64,000 nucleotides of DNA from Prorocentrum cordatum (lineage: Eukaryota; Sar; Dinophyceae; Prorocentrales; Prorocentraceae), in NCBI GenBank assembly GCA_963575745.1, contig CAUYUJ010002114.1, positions 124,001-188,000 of the forward strand, given 5' to 3'. Of this stretch, positions 34,407-44,630 are shown piece by piece. The stretch's first letter is position 1, and the number at the start of each line of letters is the position of its first letter. The notes under the pieces were generated by a model, which saw nothing but the letters and a program-made list of their open reading frames with translations, searched no databases and was not told where the DNA came from. The position numbers were made by a program, and so were the translations under genes.

Positions 34407-35906
34407 GTGGGAGGGAGGGTGGGAATAGGCAGGGCCTGCGTCGCACGATCTAACCCACTCGGCCCATCCTCATGCTCATACTTGGCATCCTGCCGGACCT
34501 CGTCGCCGGCGGACCTGGCGGCTCTGGTGCTCTACGGGGGGGTGGGGGCCGCAGCCCGCTTGTACCTGGTCCCCGCCCTCTTCCGCCTCCTCCTCCTCCT
34601 CCTCCTCCTCCTCCTCCTCCTCCTCCTGACCCCTTTGGAGGCGTTCAAAGACAAGATGTGCTTTCCTGACGGGTCCTGTTTCAAGGAAGGTCACAAAGTC
34701 CATCACTGTGCTGGTTGGTCATGTTTTTGTCTCCAGGAGGATGGGGAACCTTTTGCTATCATATCGGGCAAAGTAGGGGCCAAGCTGCCACAGACGAGTC
34801 CTGCTTCGGAGCATGTTGGGTTTCTGGCAAGCTGCAAGTATGCTAGCTCGGCGTCAGAATTCTGCACGGACTACAAAGGGCTCGTGGCAGTGAACGAAAG
34901 GCCCTTGGAAGTGGTTGCTGACAGAAGGTCGTATTATGCTGGACCCGTTCTCCTTGCTCTGAGCCACCTGCCCAGAAAAGTCGCTCTTGCCATCACAAAA
35001 GTGAAAGGCCATCAGAGTGCTGATTGTTTCGAGCCTTTCTCTGTGGACTGGTTTAGGGCCAAAGGAAACCACTGGGCTGATGTGGCTGCAAAGGCGGCTG
35101 CGATGACCCATTCCCGTCCGTCGGAGAACGAGCTTCTTGAGTTTAGTTTTGAAACGTCCAGCCTCAGGAGTTTTCTGATTTATGCGGCCAAAGCCCTGTT
35201 GCTCTGGTCAAGTCTTGCGCCTGCCAGGACCAGCAGCCGTCTGGGAAGGGCAGGCGTCTCCCGCGCTGGCGCAGCCAGTGCCGCCACTGCTGGTGGCAGC
35301 GCCGCCCGTGCCGCCACCGTCAGCGCCGCCTCAGAGGTGCTGGGCGTGGCTGGCCGGGGAGAGCCAAGTCCCTCCACTCCCCCTCGGGGTGCCCCCCCTC
35401 CTCCTGCCCCTACCCCCGCTGGGGCCACTGTGGGCCCGTCCGCTGCCCCCGCTGTTGGTGGGGCGCAGGCGCTCCAGAGGAGGGATCGTGGCCACGAATT
35501 CAAGTGGATTCGCGGTCTGTGGGCGTGCACGCGTTGTCTGACTCGTGTGCGTTCGGACCCTCCGCAGCCTACTGCGAACTGTCTTGGCTTCAACCCTGTG
35601 CTGTGCGCCCTTGTGCAAGAGCCTCAGGGGCATAACATTCACCTGACGGGTACCCCTGATGGGGTCACCCTCTTCTGCTGCATGGACTGTGGCAGTGTTT
35701 CTGAGGGGGTCAGGCTTGGTGGATTGGCGAGAGCCTGCAAGGGCGGGCCCTCCTCCAACCACACGCGTAGCAACCTCTCTCGGCTTAGAAGAGGCGTCCA
35801 TCCCAATAATAGGGATGTGCCGCTTGACGAGCTAGTGCCTCTTGCTGACTTTACCCGTGCTGTGGACGGCAGTGGTTCGGCTTCGACTGGTGAAGTGGGG
35901 AGTTAG
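34407..35906 (+). CDS. RNase H domain with Cys-rich tail; 5'-truncated retroelement ORF
   Basis: One open frame of 499 codons, read from a GTG; the first in-frame ATG is at 34656. It is probably the 3' end of an element like the one at 0.9-8.2 kb. RNase H spans about residues 83-235 and keeps all four expected acidic residues: D88 (FPDGS), E135 (SEHVG), D155 (CTDYKG) and D225 (GNHWAD). VKGH lies before the last. The spacing fits cellular RNase HI. A Pro/Ala linker (about 280-350) leads to WACTRCLTRV and LFCCMDCGSVSEGVRLGGLA, two Cys pairs also seen in the decayed tail at 7668-7946, suggesting a nucleic-acid-binding tail. A (TCC)n run at 34583-34626 codes for ~14 Leu and forms the upstream limit. 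No reverse transcriptase was found upstream, so the copy is truncated, though unbroken as far as it goes. The true start is uncertain. Confidence 0.75.
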   Translation: MGGRVGIGRACVARSNPLGPSSCSYLASCRTSSPADLAALVLYGGVGAAARLYLVPALFRLLLLLLLLLLLLLLTPLEAFKDKMCFPDGSCFKEGHKVHHCAGWSCFCLQEDGEPFAIISGKVGAKLPQTSPASEHVGFLASCKYASSASEFCTDYKGLVAVNERPLEVVADRRSYYAGPVLLALSHLPRKVALAITKVKGHQSADCFEPFSVDWFRAKGNHWADVAAKAAAMTHSRPSENELLEFSFETSSLRSFLIYAAKALLLWSSLAPARTSSRLGRAGVSRAGAASAATAGGSAARAATVSAASEVLGVAGRGEPSPSTPPRGAPPPPAPTPAGATVGPSAAPAVGGAQALQRRDRGHEFKWIRGLWACTRCLTRVRSDPPQPTANCLGFNPVLCALVQEPQGHNIHLTGTPDGVTLFCCMDCGSVSEGVRLGGLARACKGGPSSNHTRSNLSRLRRGVHPNNRDVPLDELVPLADFTRAVDGSGSASTGEVGS

Positions 35907-36077
35907 TCGCTGGCGCCCTCCCTCTTGGGATTGGGCTGTTAGCGATTTCCTCTCTGCCTTGCTGGTCTTAGCCCTTGCGATGCGACGTGTCAAATCAAAT
36001 CCTCCTCCCCCTCCTCCTCCTCCTCCTCCTCCTCCTCCTCCTCCTCCTCCTCCTCCTCCTCCTCCTCCTCCTCCTCT

Positions 36078-36108
<31 letters not shown>

Positions 36109-36170
36109 TCCCCCTCCCCTTCCCCCTCCCCCTCCCCCTCCTCCTCCTCCTCCACCTCCTCCTCTCCTTC
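35907..36170. repeat. Short unique 3' flank then (TCC)n / C-rich tract
   Basis: About 95 bp of unique sequence after the stop, then TCC triplets (36002-36100) grading into CCCCTCCCC. Confidence 0.9.
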
Positions 36171-37140
36171 GTATTACGGTTGTCTCATATTCCGATTACT
36201 CATATCATCATGCGTCTTCTTCTCATTGGTATGATTATTAATGTTCGCCACCGTAACATTATGAGTATTAAAATTATGCGAATTCGTATTACCATGAGTA
36301 GTAGTATTGGTATTAGTAGTAGTGGTCGTCATATATGTATGAGCGATGTTCTTCGTAGCAATAGCATTCGCAGCATGATCATTCGTCTTGTAACTATTAG
36401 CGCCTTATTAGTACACGTAGTAGTATTACTAGTGGTACTAGTATTAGTACTCGTCATAGTAGTCTTAGTCGTCGTCTTCTAAGTAGTCGCATTCGCCTTA
36501 GTTTGTGTATGTGATGTTAGTGCTGGCATCATGTGCATTATTCTTATGTGTCGTATCAGTTAAATTCTTCTTGAGAATAATCTGATTTGTCAGCGTTATA
36601 AGAATTACTAGTAGTATTGTGTGGTTGCTTCTTCTTGGTATTAGTATTAGTAAACGTTGTTTCCTTTGATTTCCCCTCCTCCTCCTCCTTCTCCTCCTCC
36701 TCTCCCTCCCCCTCCCCTCCCCCTCCGCCTCCTCGGTGTCCTCATCTTCTTCTTCGTCTTCTGCGTCTGGTTATTATTATTCCTCCTCCTCCTCATCCTA
36801 CTCCTCCTCTTGCTCCTCCTCTGGTTCTATGTATCAGTATTAATGTTACTAGTATGACTCGCAGTATGAATGTGTGTATTGTACTTATGGTTATTATCCG
36901 TCTTCGTATTATGTTATGATTCGTCATATTAGTCGTAGTGTTCGTTTTGGTAGTATTAGTATTCGTCGTGTCATTAATCTTACTCGTCGTATTAATAGCA
37001 TGATTAGTATTGCTCTCATTGTTATTATCAGTCTTACCATTATGATTAGCATATTTAGTATGCATAAAGGTATTCTTCGTATTCATATTAGGAAAAATGT
37101 TTGTATTAGTAGTAGTATTCGTCGCCTTATTGTTTTTCGG
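36171..37140. repeat. Degenerate AT-rich triplet tract (RTATTA/CGT-type)
   Basis: Nearly 1 kb in which triplets ending in T (ATT, AGT, CGT, GTT, CTT) dominate, broken by a CTC-rich patch at 36660-36830. Composition is strikingly AT-rich compared with its surroundings. Frames are Ile/Ser/Arg/Val-rich and look like diverged triplet repeats, not proteins. Confidence 0.75.
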
Positions 37141-37362
37141 ATTCCTCCACCTCATCATCCTCCTCCACCTCCTCCTCCTCCTCCTGATCCCCTTCTTCCT
37201 CCTCCTCCTCCTCCTCCCCTTCGTCCTCCTCCTCATCATCATCAGCATCATAAGCAGCATCATCACCAGCATCATCAACATCATAATCGTCTGCATCATC
37301 ATCATGATCCTCATTAGCAGCAGCAGCATCATCACCGCCATCCTCATCATCATCATCATCAG

Positions 37363-37409
<47 letters not shown>

Positions 37410-37600
37410 GCATCATCATCATCATCATCACCATCCTCAGCATAATCAGCATCAGCATCATCGGCATCAGCAGCAGCATCACCATCAGCATCAGCATCAG
37501 CATCATCATACTCCTTCTCATCATCATCAGCATCATCATCCGCATTATCATCAGCATCATCAGCATCATCATCATCTCCCTCCTCGTGCTCCTCAAACAA
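37141..37600. repeat. (CTC)n then (ATC)n tract
   Basis: CTCCTCCTC at 37155-37230 changes to CATCATCAT and CATCAGCAT until about 37585. The 632-codon minus-strand frame across this region is poly-Met/Asn/Thr and spurious. Confidence 0.95.
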
Positions 37601-38394
37601 TTTCCAGCTCGAGCACAATGTTGGTAACTCGCGCGCCAAAACCTCGCGCCTCCCTGCGGTGCTTGGGGTGGAGCCCGCTTTCCGTTCACCCGTTCGGACA
37701 AACGGTTGGGCTGGCGAAAGCGAGGCCCTGCTCTCAAATTCCACGGCAGCAATGCCCAAGCCGTCGAGCACGCGAGCAGGATGCGGCCGGCACCCAGGAT
37801 CTCAATCACAAGTTGTAGCAGAACTGCCTGAAGTGCCGCAAGCGCAGCAGACCTGTCAAGCTGTACACGCCGAAGCCCAAGAGCGGTGGAGGCCAGCAGC
37901 AGCCCGACTTTAAATGAGCCCACAAACACGGGGACAGTGCTCGCACTGTCACAGCGTTCGTGGGCTGGTACGAACGCTGCTCCTGCGTCTGCCCCGCACC
38001 CCTGCCTTCTCCTCGTCCTCGGGACGGGGAAAGGGTCGGGGTGCGGGGCCGTCAAGGGGGGAGAGGGATGGTGCTGCTCTCCTCGTGCGGCTGCCGTCTC
38101 TGGGCTCCTGCTCTCTCTCTCTCTCTCTCTCTCTTGTCCGCGGTCCGCCCATGTGCGGCCGCGTGCCTCTCGGCCAGGCGATGGGGCTGACGGGCGCGTG
38201 CTCCGCAGCCTTGGACCACCGCACAGTGTGCGCGCGGCGCTGGGGCGGCCTCGCAGGGCCCGTCCGCGCGCGCGGCTGCGCACACCTGGCGGTCGCCTCT
38301 CTGGGGAGGGGCCCCCCGCGAGGCCCGCGGCGCGGCGCGCACGCTGCCCCGCGCGAGGCCGCGCGCTGCGTGCTGCGCGCCCACCCGTGCGAGG
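37601..38394. other. No gene recognised; (CT)n at 38107-38134
   Basis: GC-rich unique sequence. Several overlapping frames on both strands have Arg/Ala/Pro bias and no motif. Confidence 0.4.
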
Positions 38395-38790
38395 ACTCGT
38401 GCGTGGCCAACCCTGCACAGAGCAGCCCGTGCGCGGCTTACGATTGCCAGCAGGCTCAGGTGCAGTCGTTGCTCGGCGGCCCAAGCGTGGCCCAACACGA
38501 GCAGCCCATGCGTGGCTTGCCACTGTCGGCAGACCCAGGTATGGTCGTTGATCGGCGGCCCATAAGCGGCCAGTCATGAACAGAGCAGCCCATGCGTGGC
38601 TTACCAGCGCCAGCAGACCCAGGTGTGGTCTTTGCTCGGCGACCCATGGGTGGCGAATCTTTCGAAGTGCAGCCCATGTGCGGCTTGTCATTGCTAGCAG
38701 GCCCAGGCGTGGTCCATGCGCGCTGGTCCATGAAGGACCAACTTGTGACGAAGCAGCCCGTGCGTGGCTTGCCGTTGCCTGCGGTCCCGG
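38395..38790 (+). repeat. 84-bp tandem repeat
   Basis: CAGCCCRTGCGTGGCTTRCC starts at 38423, 38502, 38586, 38670 and 38754 (intervals 79, 84, 84, 84). The rest of the unit carries GCCAGCAGRCCCAGGTGTGGTC and GCTCGGCGGCCCA. The period is a multiple of three after the first interval, so frames continue through, but stops between blocks and the lack of any domain make a protein unlikely. Confidence 0.85.
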
Positions 38791-39149
38791 GTGAGGTCTT
38801 CGCTGGGGTGTTCGGGTGTTCGGGCGGCCCCTATGTGCCGCTGGCCCGCGCGTGATCGCAACGCGCTACACTATTCGCGGTGGCGCACGAGACGCCTTCC
38901 GAAAAGGTGCGCGAAAGATGCATGGAGCTTGTCGCATCGCGTTACGCGAAGTGAGTTCGCGCGCACTTGGTTTCCGACTGCTTGGGGATGGTGGGCCAGA
39001 CTGCGAACGAGTTGGCTGACGCGCTCAGCCAAGTCGAGGGCGCCGACGCTCGCGACGCCGCCTCGTACGACGTGAATTCCCGGCGCTGGTAGCCCGTCTG
39101 TAGGTCGCCTCGTACGCGTGAATTCCCGCCACTGGTAGCCCGGCGAGTG
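38791..39149. other. No gene recognised
   Basis: A direct repeat of CGTGAATTCCCG(G/C)C(G/A)CTGGTAGCCCG occurs at 39070 and 39117. A possible NELADAL string on the plus strand is too weak to call RNase H. Confidence 0.35.
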
Positions 39150-39586
39150 CTCCCCGATCCCAGATCATGGTGCTGTTGATGGCTCGTGAGCCAGCGATGG
39201 GGAGTCAAAGCCGCACGCCCGAGGCCTCGGACTCGTCGACGCGCGTGCCAAGCCAGTCGGATGCTGCGGACGAGATCCTGGAGGTTGCGGCATCCGATGA
39301 AGTAGTCGGTTCCGAACTCTTCCCTTCTCGGGCCATAAAAGGTGTGGCCGATGTCGCGGCGAGGCGCGATGGCACGAACCTCGTGGCACAGCAATTGGGC
39401 GTGGACGCGTCTGCCAAACTCGCTCTCGTCGCCCGCCTGACGCGCGCCAATCGCGCTGTCCGAAGCGCGCCATTTGGATGGGCAGCCCAGACTTTGGCTG
39501 AGGTCGGCGACATGAAAAAGACAGGGATGACGCGGCCTGGACGTTCGGTCGTAGCCTGCATAAGCGTTTTCCAGAGCCGAAGACAT
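39150..39586 (-). pseudogene. Remnant of an APE-type (EEP) retrotransposon endonuclease, C-terminal half
   Basis: The minus-strand frame (214 codons, 39586 to 38942) reads FHVADLSQSLG, AIGARQAGDESEFGRRVHAQ, IAPRRDIGHTFYGP, FGTDYFIGCRNLQDLVRS and RLAWHARRRVRGLG. This matches the C-terminal half of LINE endonucleases: a DxN box, the IGP-like turn, the (T/I)DY strand, and the region before the final catalytic His. DxN is D-L-S, and the SDH box reads TPH, so active-site residues are lost. No reverse transcriptase follows on this strand. Confidence 0.65.
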
Positions 39587-39775
39587 CCCCCTTCCATGGG
39601 CGTACTGTTTGTTGGCTCGATGGTCGAGGGGCGAAGTGGGCAGACGATGCAGCGGACGCGCAACGCACCTCTGCGGACCTCCACAACGCCCCCCGGCCCG
39701 CGGAGCTTATGTCGAGAACGCATCATGTTGCAGACGCCAGCGCGTCGAAATTGACTCTGGGCAAGCGCAACACGA

Positions 39776-39909
39776 TGGGGGGGCCCAAGAATATACACCA
39801 CCACCACCTCCCTCACCCCCTCCCTCTCCCAGGAAAGAGGAAAGGAAGAGGAGGGTAGAGGAGAGAGGAGGAATCGACGTGGTGGTGGTGTATATTCTTT
39901 GGGTCCCCA
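39776..39909. repeat. Foldback element with ~32-bp arms
   Basis: TGGGGGGGCCCAAGAATATA then CACCACCACCAC at the left is mirrored by GTGGTGGTGGTG then TATATTCTTTGGGTCCCCA at the right. The loop is TC-rich, then GA-rich. No target duplication found. Confidence 0.7.
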
Positions 39910-40194
39910 TACTACAGCCCGCCGGGGCGCGAGCATGAGCTCCGTACCCCCGCCTAACGTGGGCCCACTGATGTGCAGCGGAGGTCTGGACATGGCGCGG
40001 CACCTCTCGGGCTGGTCGCCGCGTCTTCGTACTGACCAGCAATACGGCTTGACAAAGTGTTTGTCGGCGTCGGAAATGTCGTGGGGTCGCCCAGGTGAGC
40101 CTTTGAGCGCGAGTGGGCCCCAGCCCACATCTGCAGCAGGCTGAGAAAGCGAGCCGGAGATGACGCGCGATCGCGAGTGAAGGGCCGTGGTTCG
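39910..40194. other. No gene recognised
   Basis: Unique GC-rich sequence between the foldback and the 81-bp repeat. Confidence 0.4.
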
Positions 40195-40700
40195 CGACGT
40201 CGGTCCTCGCCTGATAATTTCCCTGCGAATGGCAATTCGTCGTCATGGCCCTCATGAAATCGATGCTGTAGATCGCGACATGGAGCAGCATGTGGATCTC
40301 ACCATTTCAGATGGCACCTTATCGATATGGTTATCGTGAAATCGAAGCTGTGGCTCGCGAAATGGAGCGGCATTTGGAAATGCAAATTATGCTGGCACTT
40401 CGCCGTGTTGGCCTGTCTGCAATCGAAGCTGTGTATCGCGTCGTCGGTCGCCACTTGGAAGTTCGCCTACAGTCGGCAACTGATCGTTATGGTCTGTGTG
40501 GAATCGAGGCTTTGGGTCGCGTAATCGATCGCCATGTGGAAATTCACTTGCCGCTTGCAACTCGCCGTCATGGCCTTCACGATTCCGAGGATGTAGATCA
40601 CATATTTGCTCCGCACTTGGGAATTCGCCTTCGAGTGGCAATTGATCCCATGGTGGCAGGTCGGGTAGGGCGTCGATGCCAGCAACGTCCTAGTCTGGTG
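40195..40700 (+). CDS. 81-bp (27-residue) in-frame repeat; possible repeat protein
   Basis: The motif AATCGAAGCT-type begins at 40258, 40340, 40421, 40502 and about 40583. The last four intervals are 81 bp and the first is 82. In the frame of 40290-40700 the units read IEAVAREMERHLEMQIMLAL, IEAVYRVVGRHLEVRLQSAT, IEALGRVIDRHVEIHLPLAT and SEDVDHIFAPHLGIRLRVAI, each followed by RRxGLxx. Substitutions favour similar residues (I/V/L, R/H/Q, E), which hints at selection on protein, though recent duplication could give the same picture. The units look amphipathic and helical. The frame continues into an ATC microsatellite and has no known family. The one-base slip in the first unit and the lack of a clear start make expression doubtful. 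Confidence 0.4.
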
Positions 40701-40814
40701 GGTCGGCGGCCTTCAGGAGTTGACGTAATGCGTCAGCGACGGGTTGGTATCTATGGTGATCCCCCTGCATTTGACATGTGGGTCGCGGCTTTGCTCACAT
40801 CCGCTGGAGCACCA

Positions 40815-40851
40815 GCATCATCACCACCACCACCGCCATCGTCATCATCAC

Positions 40852-40939
<88 letters not shown>

Positions 40940-40945
40940 GCCCCC
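40815..40945. repeat. (ATC)n microsatellite
   Basis: CATCATCAT uninterrupted from about 40845 to 40938. Confidence 0.97.
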
Positions 40946-41035
40946 CGCCCCACCCCTCCCTCTCATCCTCCTTCATCCTTCTCCTCATCCACTTCCTTCT
41001 CCTCGTCCTCCTTCTCCATCCGTTTTCCTTCTAAT

Positions 41036-41400
41036 TAACTCCCTGTCGCTCCCCCCGACGTGTTGGTAGGTCGAGCCAGGCGTTTCGCCTGACTTCCTCA
41101 CCGCTGATGGTCCTGAAGCTTGAGACTTGTAACAGCTTCACGAATGGAGGGCGGATGGTTTTCAAAATGTGGTTCTCGCCCGAGCGTCGCGCACATTCGT
41201 CTGAAATGTGTGCAACGGCTTCCCGGATGAAGGGCGGGTCCTTTCCAAAATGCGGAGGTCGTATTAGCGCCGCGAACATCTGCCGCAAGAGCTTGCAAAG
41301 GTTTCAAAGGTGGAGAACAGGCGATTTTCAAAATGTGGCCCTCGCTTCAGCGCCGCGCAGCTTCGTTGTGAGAACTGCAACCGTTCCACACATGTACAGT
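41036..41400 (+). repeat. 83-bp satellite, array 5
   Basis: The head (CTCCCTGTCGCTCCCCCCGACG ... GAGCCAGGCGTTTCGCCTGACTTCCTCACCGCTGATG) is followed by units with TTTTCAAAATGTGG, CTCGCCCGAGCGTCGCGCACATTCG and TGCAACGGCTT. An isolated later unit core (GCGCCGCGCACAGTCGC) is at 41620. Confidence 0.85.
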
Positions 41401-41403
41401 GGA

Positions 41404-41545
41404 GGCCAGTCCACAAGAAGCCTTCCACAAGAAACCCAACCCTGAGACCCCAGGGCGTCCCTTCATGTTTGGTGTGGGAGCGTCGCGCCTTCCATCGCAA
41501 AACCATCGAAACCCAAGAAACCCAGGGCACCCTGGAGGCAAGCAG
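41404..41545 (-). repeat. GGGTTTCTTG-type dispersed repeat, copy 1
   Basis: Read on the minus strand: CCCTGGGTTTCTTGGGTTTC, then further on CAGGGTTGGGTTTCTTGTGG. The same start and end blocks flank 54195-54363 on the plus strand. Confidence 0.6.
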
Positions 41546-43212
41546 GGTGTGTCTTGGCATGGGCCCCCGCTGCACGTGGGGCGATTCCTGTTTCGACCTG
41601 CGCCTGTCGCTCCAGCGCCGCGCACAGTCGCCCACATCTCTGCTACCGCCTCAAGGCTTGACCCCCATCGTGGCAGCCCCAAGAACTGCAAGGTGGCAAG
41701 ATTTCAAGACTGTCAGGACGTGGCAACCACGTTGACTCGCGGTGTTCACGTCCCACGAACGGCGTTCTAGCACGATCCAGGGCTGTCAGGACGCAGCATC
41801 CACGTTGATTCGCGGCACTGAAGTTCCGCGAAGTGTGTTTTGGCACGACCTTGAGGATTCTTTCAACGGTGGTCTTCTAATGGGCCGCTTCCCGAAAGTA
41901 AAATGTATGTGGGGGCGTACGAAAATGGAGCTTCGAGAGAGGTGTATTGTGACATCGTTTGCGCGTCTCGGGTTTGAACTGGTCCTCCTCCGCCTCCTCC
42001 TCCTCCGCCTCATCTCGTTCCTCCCCCTCATCCGCCACATGCTCCGCCTCCTGCTCTCCTTCTGCAGTTCCTCCCTCTGCTACCCTTCCTGCTACCGTAG
42101 CAGGGCATGCCAGGAATACGGCTGAACTCGAGCTGCAACTCGTGCCATCCCTGACCATTGGACCCTTTGCGTATCGCAAGGCTGTCCTCTATCTGCTCCA
42201 TGTACCACGTGATGAGGTCGCCCTCCTTCACCTCCACGTCGGCCCTCTCCTGCTGCGCCTGGGACAAACAGAGCGAGAGTGCCAGCCAGCTCGGTGACCT
42301 CCTCAAACCCAACTGGAACCCGGCTCTCAACGGGTATGGCCTCCTGGCCCGGTCGACGGCCGACGACCAGAAATGTCTGGGCTCGGAATGGGAAGGCGGA
42401 GGCTCTGCGGCGGACCCCCCCCACCGGGGTTCGTTCTCTCTCGGGGGGCCCCCCAAAGCATCTTCTCGCGCGTGATCCTTGTCTTTTCTTCTCTCGCAGT
42501 CCTCTTCCTCCTCCTCCTTCCCCGCCTCGTCCAGCAGGCATTCTAGCTCAGGCCATTTCTGGCCCTGGGGCCCCTACACATACCCTACCCTGTGCTTGTC
42601 CGCGCGTCGATTGCACCTTGGTGGCTATCCGACGGGCGAGCGAGGTCGTAGGGTGGCTCCGCATGATTTAGGCTCTTGGGATCCTCGTCCTCAAAATGTT
42701 CCGCAAAACATCCAGCATCGTCCTCGAGATGTTGGGTACGGCCTCAAACTTACCTGGCGGTTTCGTCGTTAAGGTGTTTGGCAAGACCGTTGGTGTACGT
42801 GCGGCATGAGCTGTTTGGCAAGGTGATATCCGCCATCTCCCTGTGCTGGAGCTGAACTTGCTGGGAGTGGCTACGCTTCTCCATATTCGGCGGGTATGGA
42901 GGTGTGGTGAATGCGCTCGGCAGAGATATTGTGTATGGTTTCCATTTACCGCGATCATGGACGCGCCTGCTGCTGCTCACCTTCTTCGTTGCTTCGATCG
43001 GGTACCCCGTAGGTAGAACTGTTATGAGTCATCTCCTCCTGCATGCTTACACACAAATTATGTGTGTGCATCCCTCATCCTCATCCTCCTCATCATCATC
43101 CGCCTTCGCATCTTCTTCTTACTACGGTTAATATCGTCTGTATGCGTATCAATACTGATACCCGCATTAGCGCTGCTCTCAATGTGTCAAGCTTTGTGCA
43201 TTACTATGATTG
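41546..43212. other. Composite-satellite trailer, then unclassified sequence
   Basis: 41690-41990 repeats the trailer seen after array 1 (GGCACGATCCAG, TTGATTCGCGG, GAGAGGTGTATT, GGGTTTGAACTGG, then CCTCCTCCT). On the minus strand, 42330-42090 reads AQQERADVEVKEGDLITWYM and RKGSNGQGWHELQLEFSRIP, which is protein-like but unidentified. 42540-43200 has no recognisable gene. Confidence 0.45.
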
Positions 43213-44225
<1,013 letters not shown>

Positions 44226-44325
44226 NNNNNNNNNNNNNNNNNNNNNNNNNNNNNNNNNNNNNNNNNNNNNNNNNNNNNNNNNNNNNNNNNNNNNNNNNNN
44301 NNNNNNNNNNNNNNNNNNNNNNNNN
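44226..44325. other. Assembly gap of 100 N
   Basis: Exactly 100 N, a common placeholder for a gap of unknown size. Confidence 0.98.
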
Positions 44326-44364
44326 TAGTACTAGTAGTACTAGTAGTAGTAGTAGTAGTAATGT

Positions 44365-44419
<55 letters not shown>

Positions 44420-44453
44420 ACGAAGAAGAAGTAGTAGTAGTAGTAGTAGTAGG

Positions 44454-44484
<31 letters not shown>

Positions 44485-44571
44485 AGTAGTAGTAGGAGTA
44501 GGAGTAGCAGTAGGAGTAGGAGTAGGAGTAGGAGTAGGAGTAGGAGTAGGAGTAGGAGTAGTAGTAGTAGC

Positions 44572-44617
<46 letters not shown>

Positions 44618-44630
44618 ATACTACGACTAC
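44326..44630. repeat. (AGT)n / (TAG)n repeat, right of gap
   Basis: TAGTAGTAG with AGG and ACG variants. This is the reverse complement of the repeat on the other side of the gap. Confidence 0.98.

Noticed and set aside
36793-38691. 632-codon minus-strand open frame, the longest in the window
   Set aside because: It runs through ATC, CTC and AT-rich triplet tracts and reads as poly-Met, Asn, Thr and Arg. No domain; triplet repeats without stops create it.
38956-39090. Possible RNase H end (GMVGQTANELADALSQV) on the plus strand
   Set aside because: Only one short motif, no preceding RNase H strands, and the nearby EEP remnant lies on the opposite strand.
42666-42980. Minus-strand frames as reverse transcriptase pieces
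   Set aside because: Weak resemblance only; no catalytic or finger motif could be placed.
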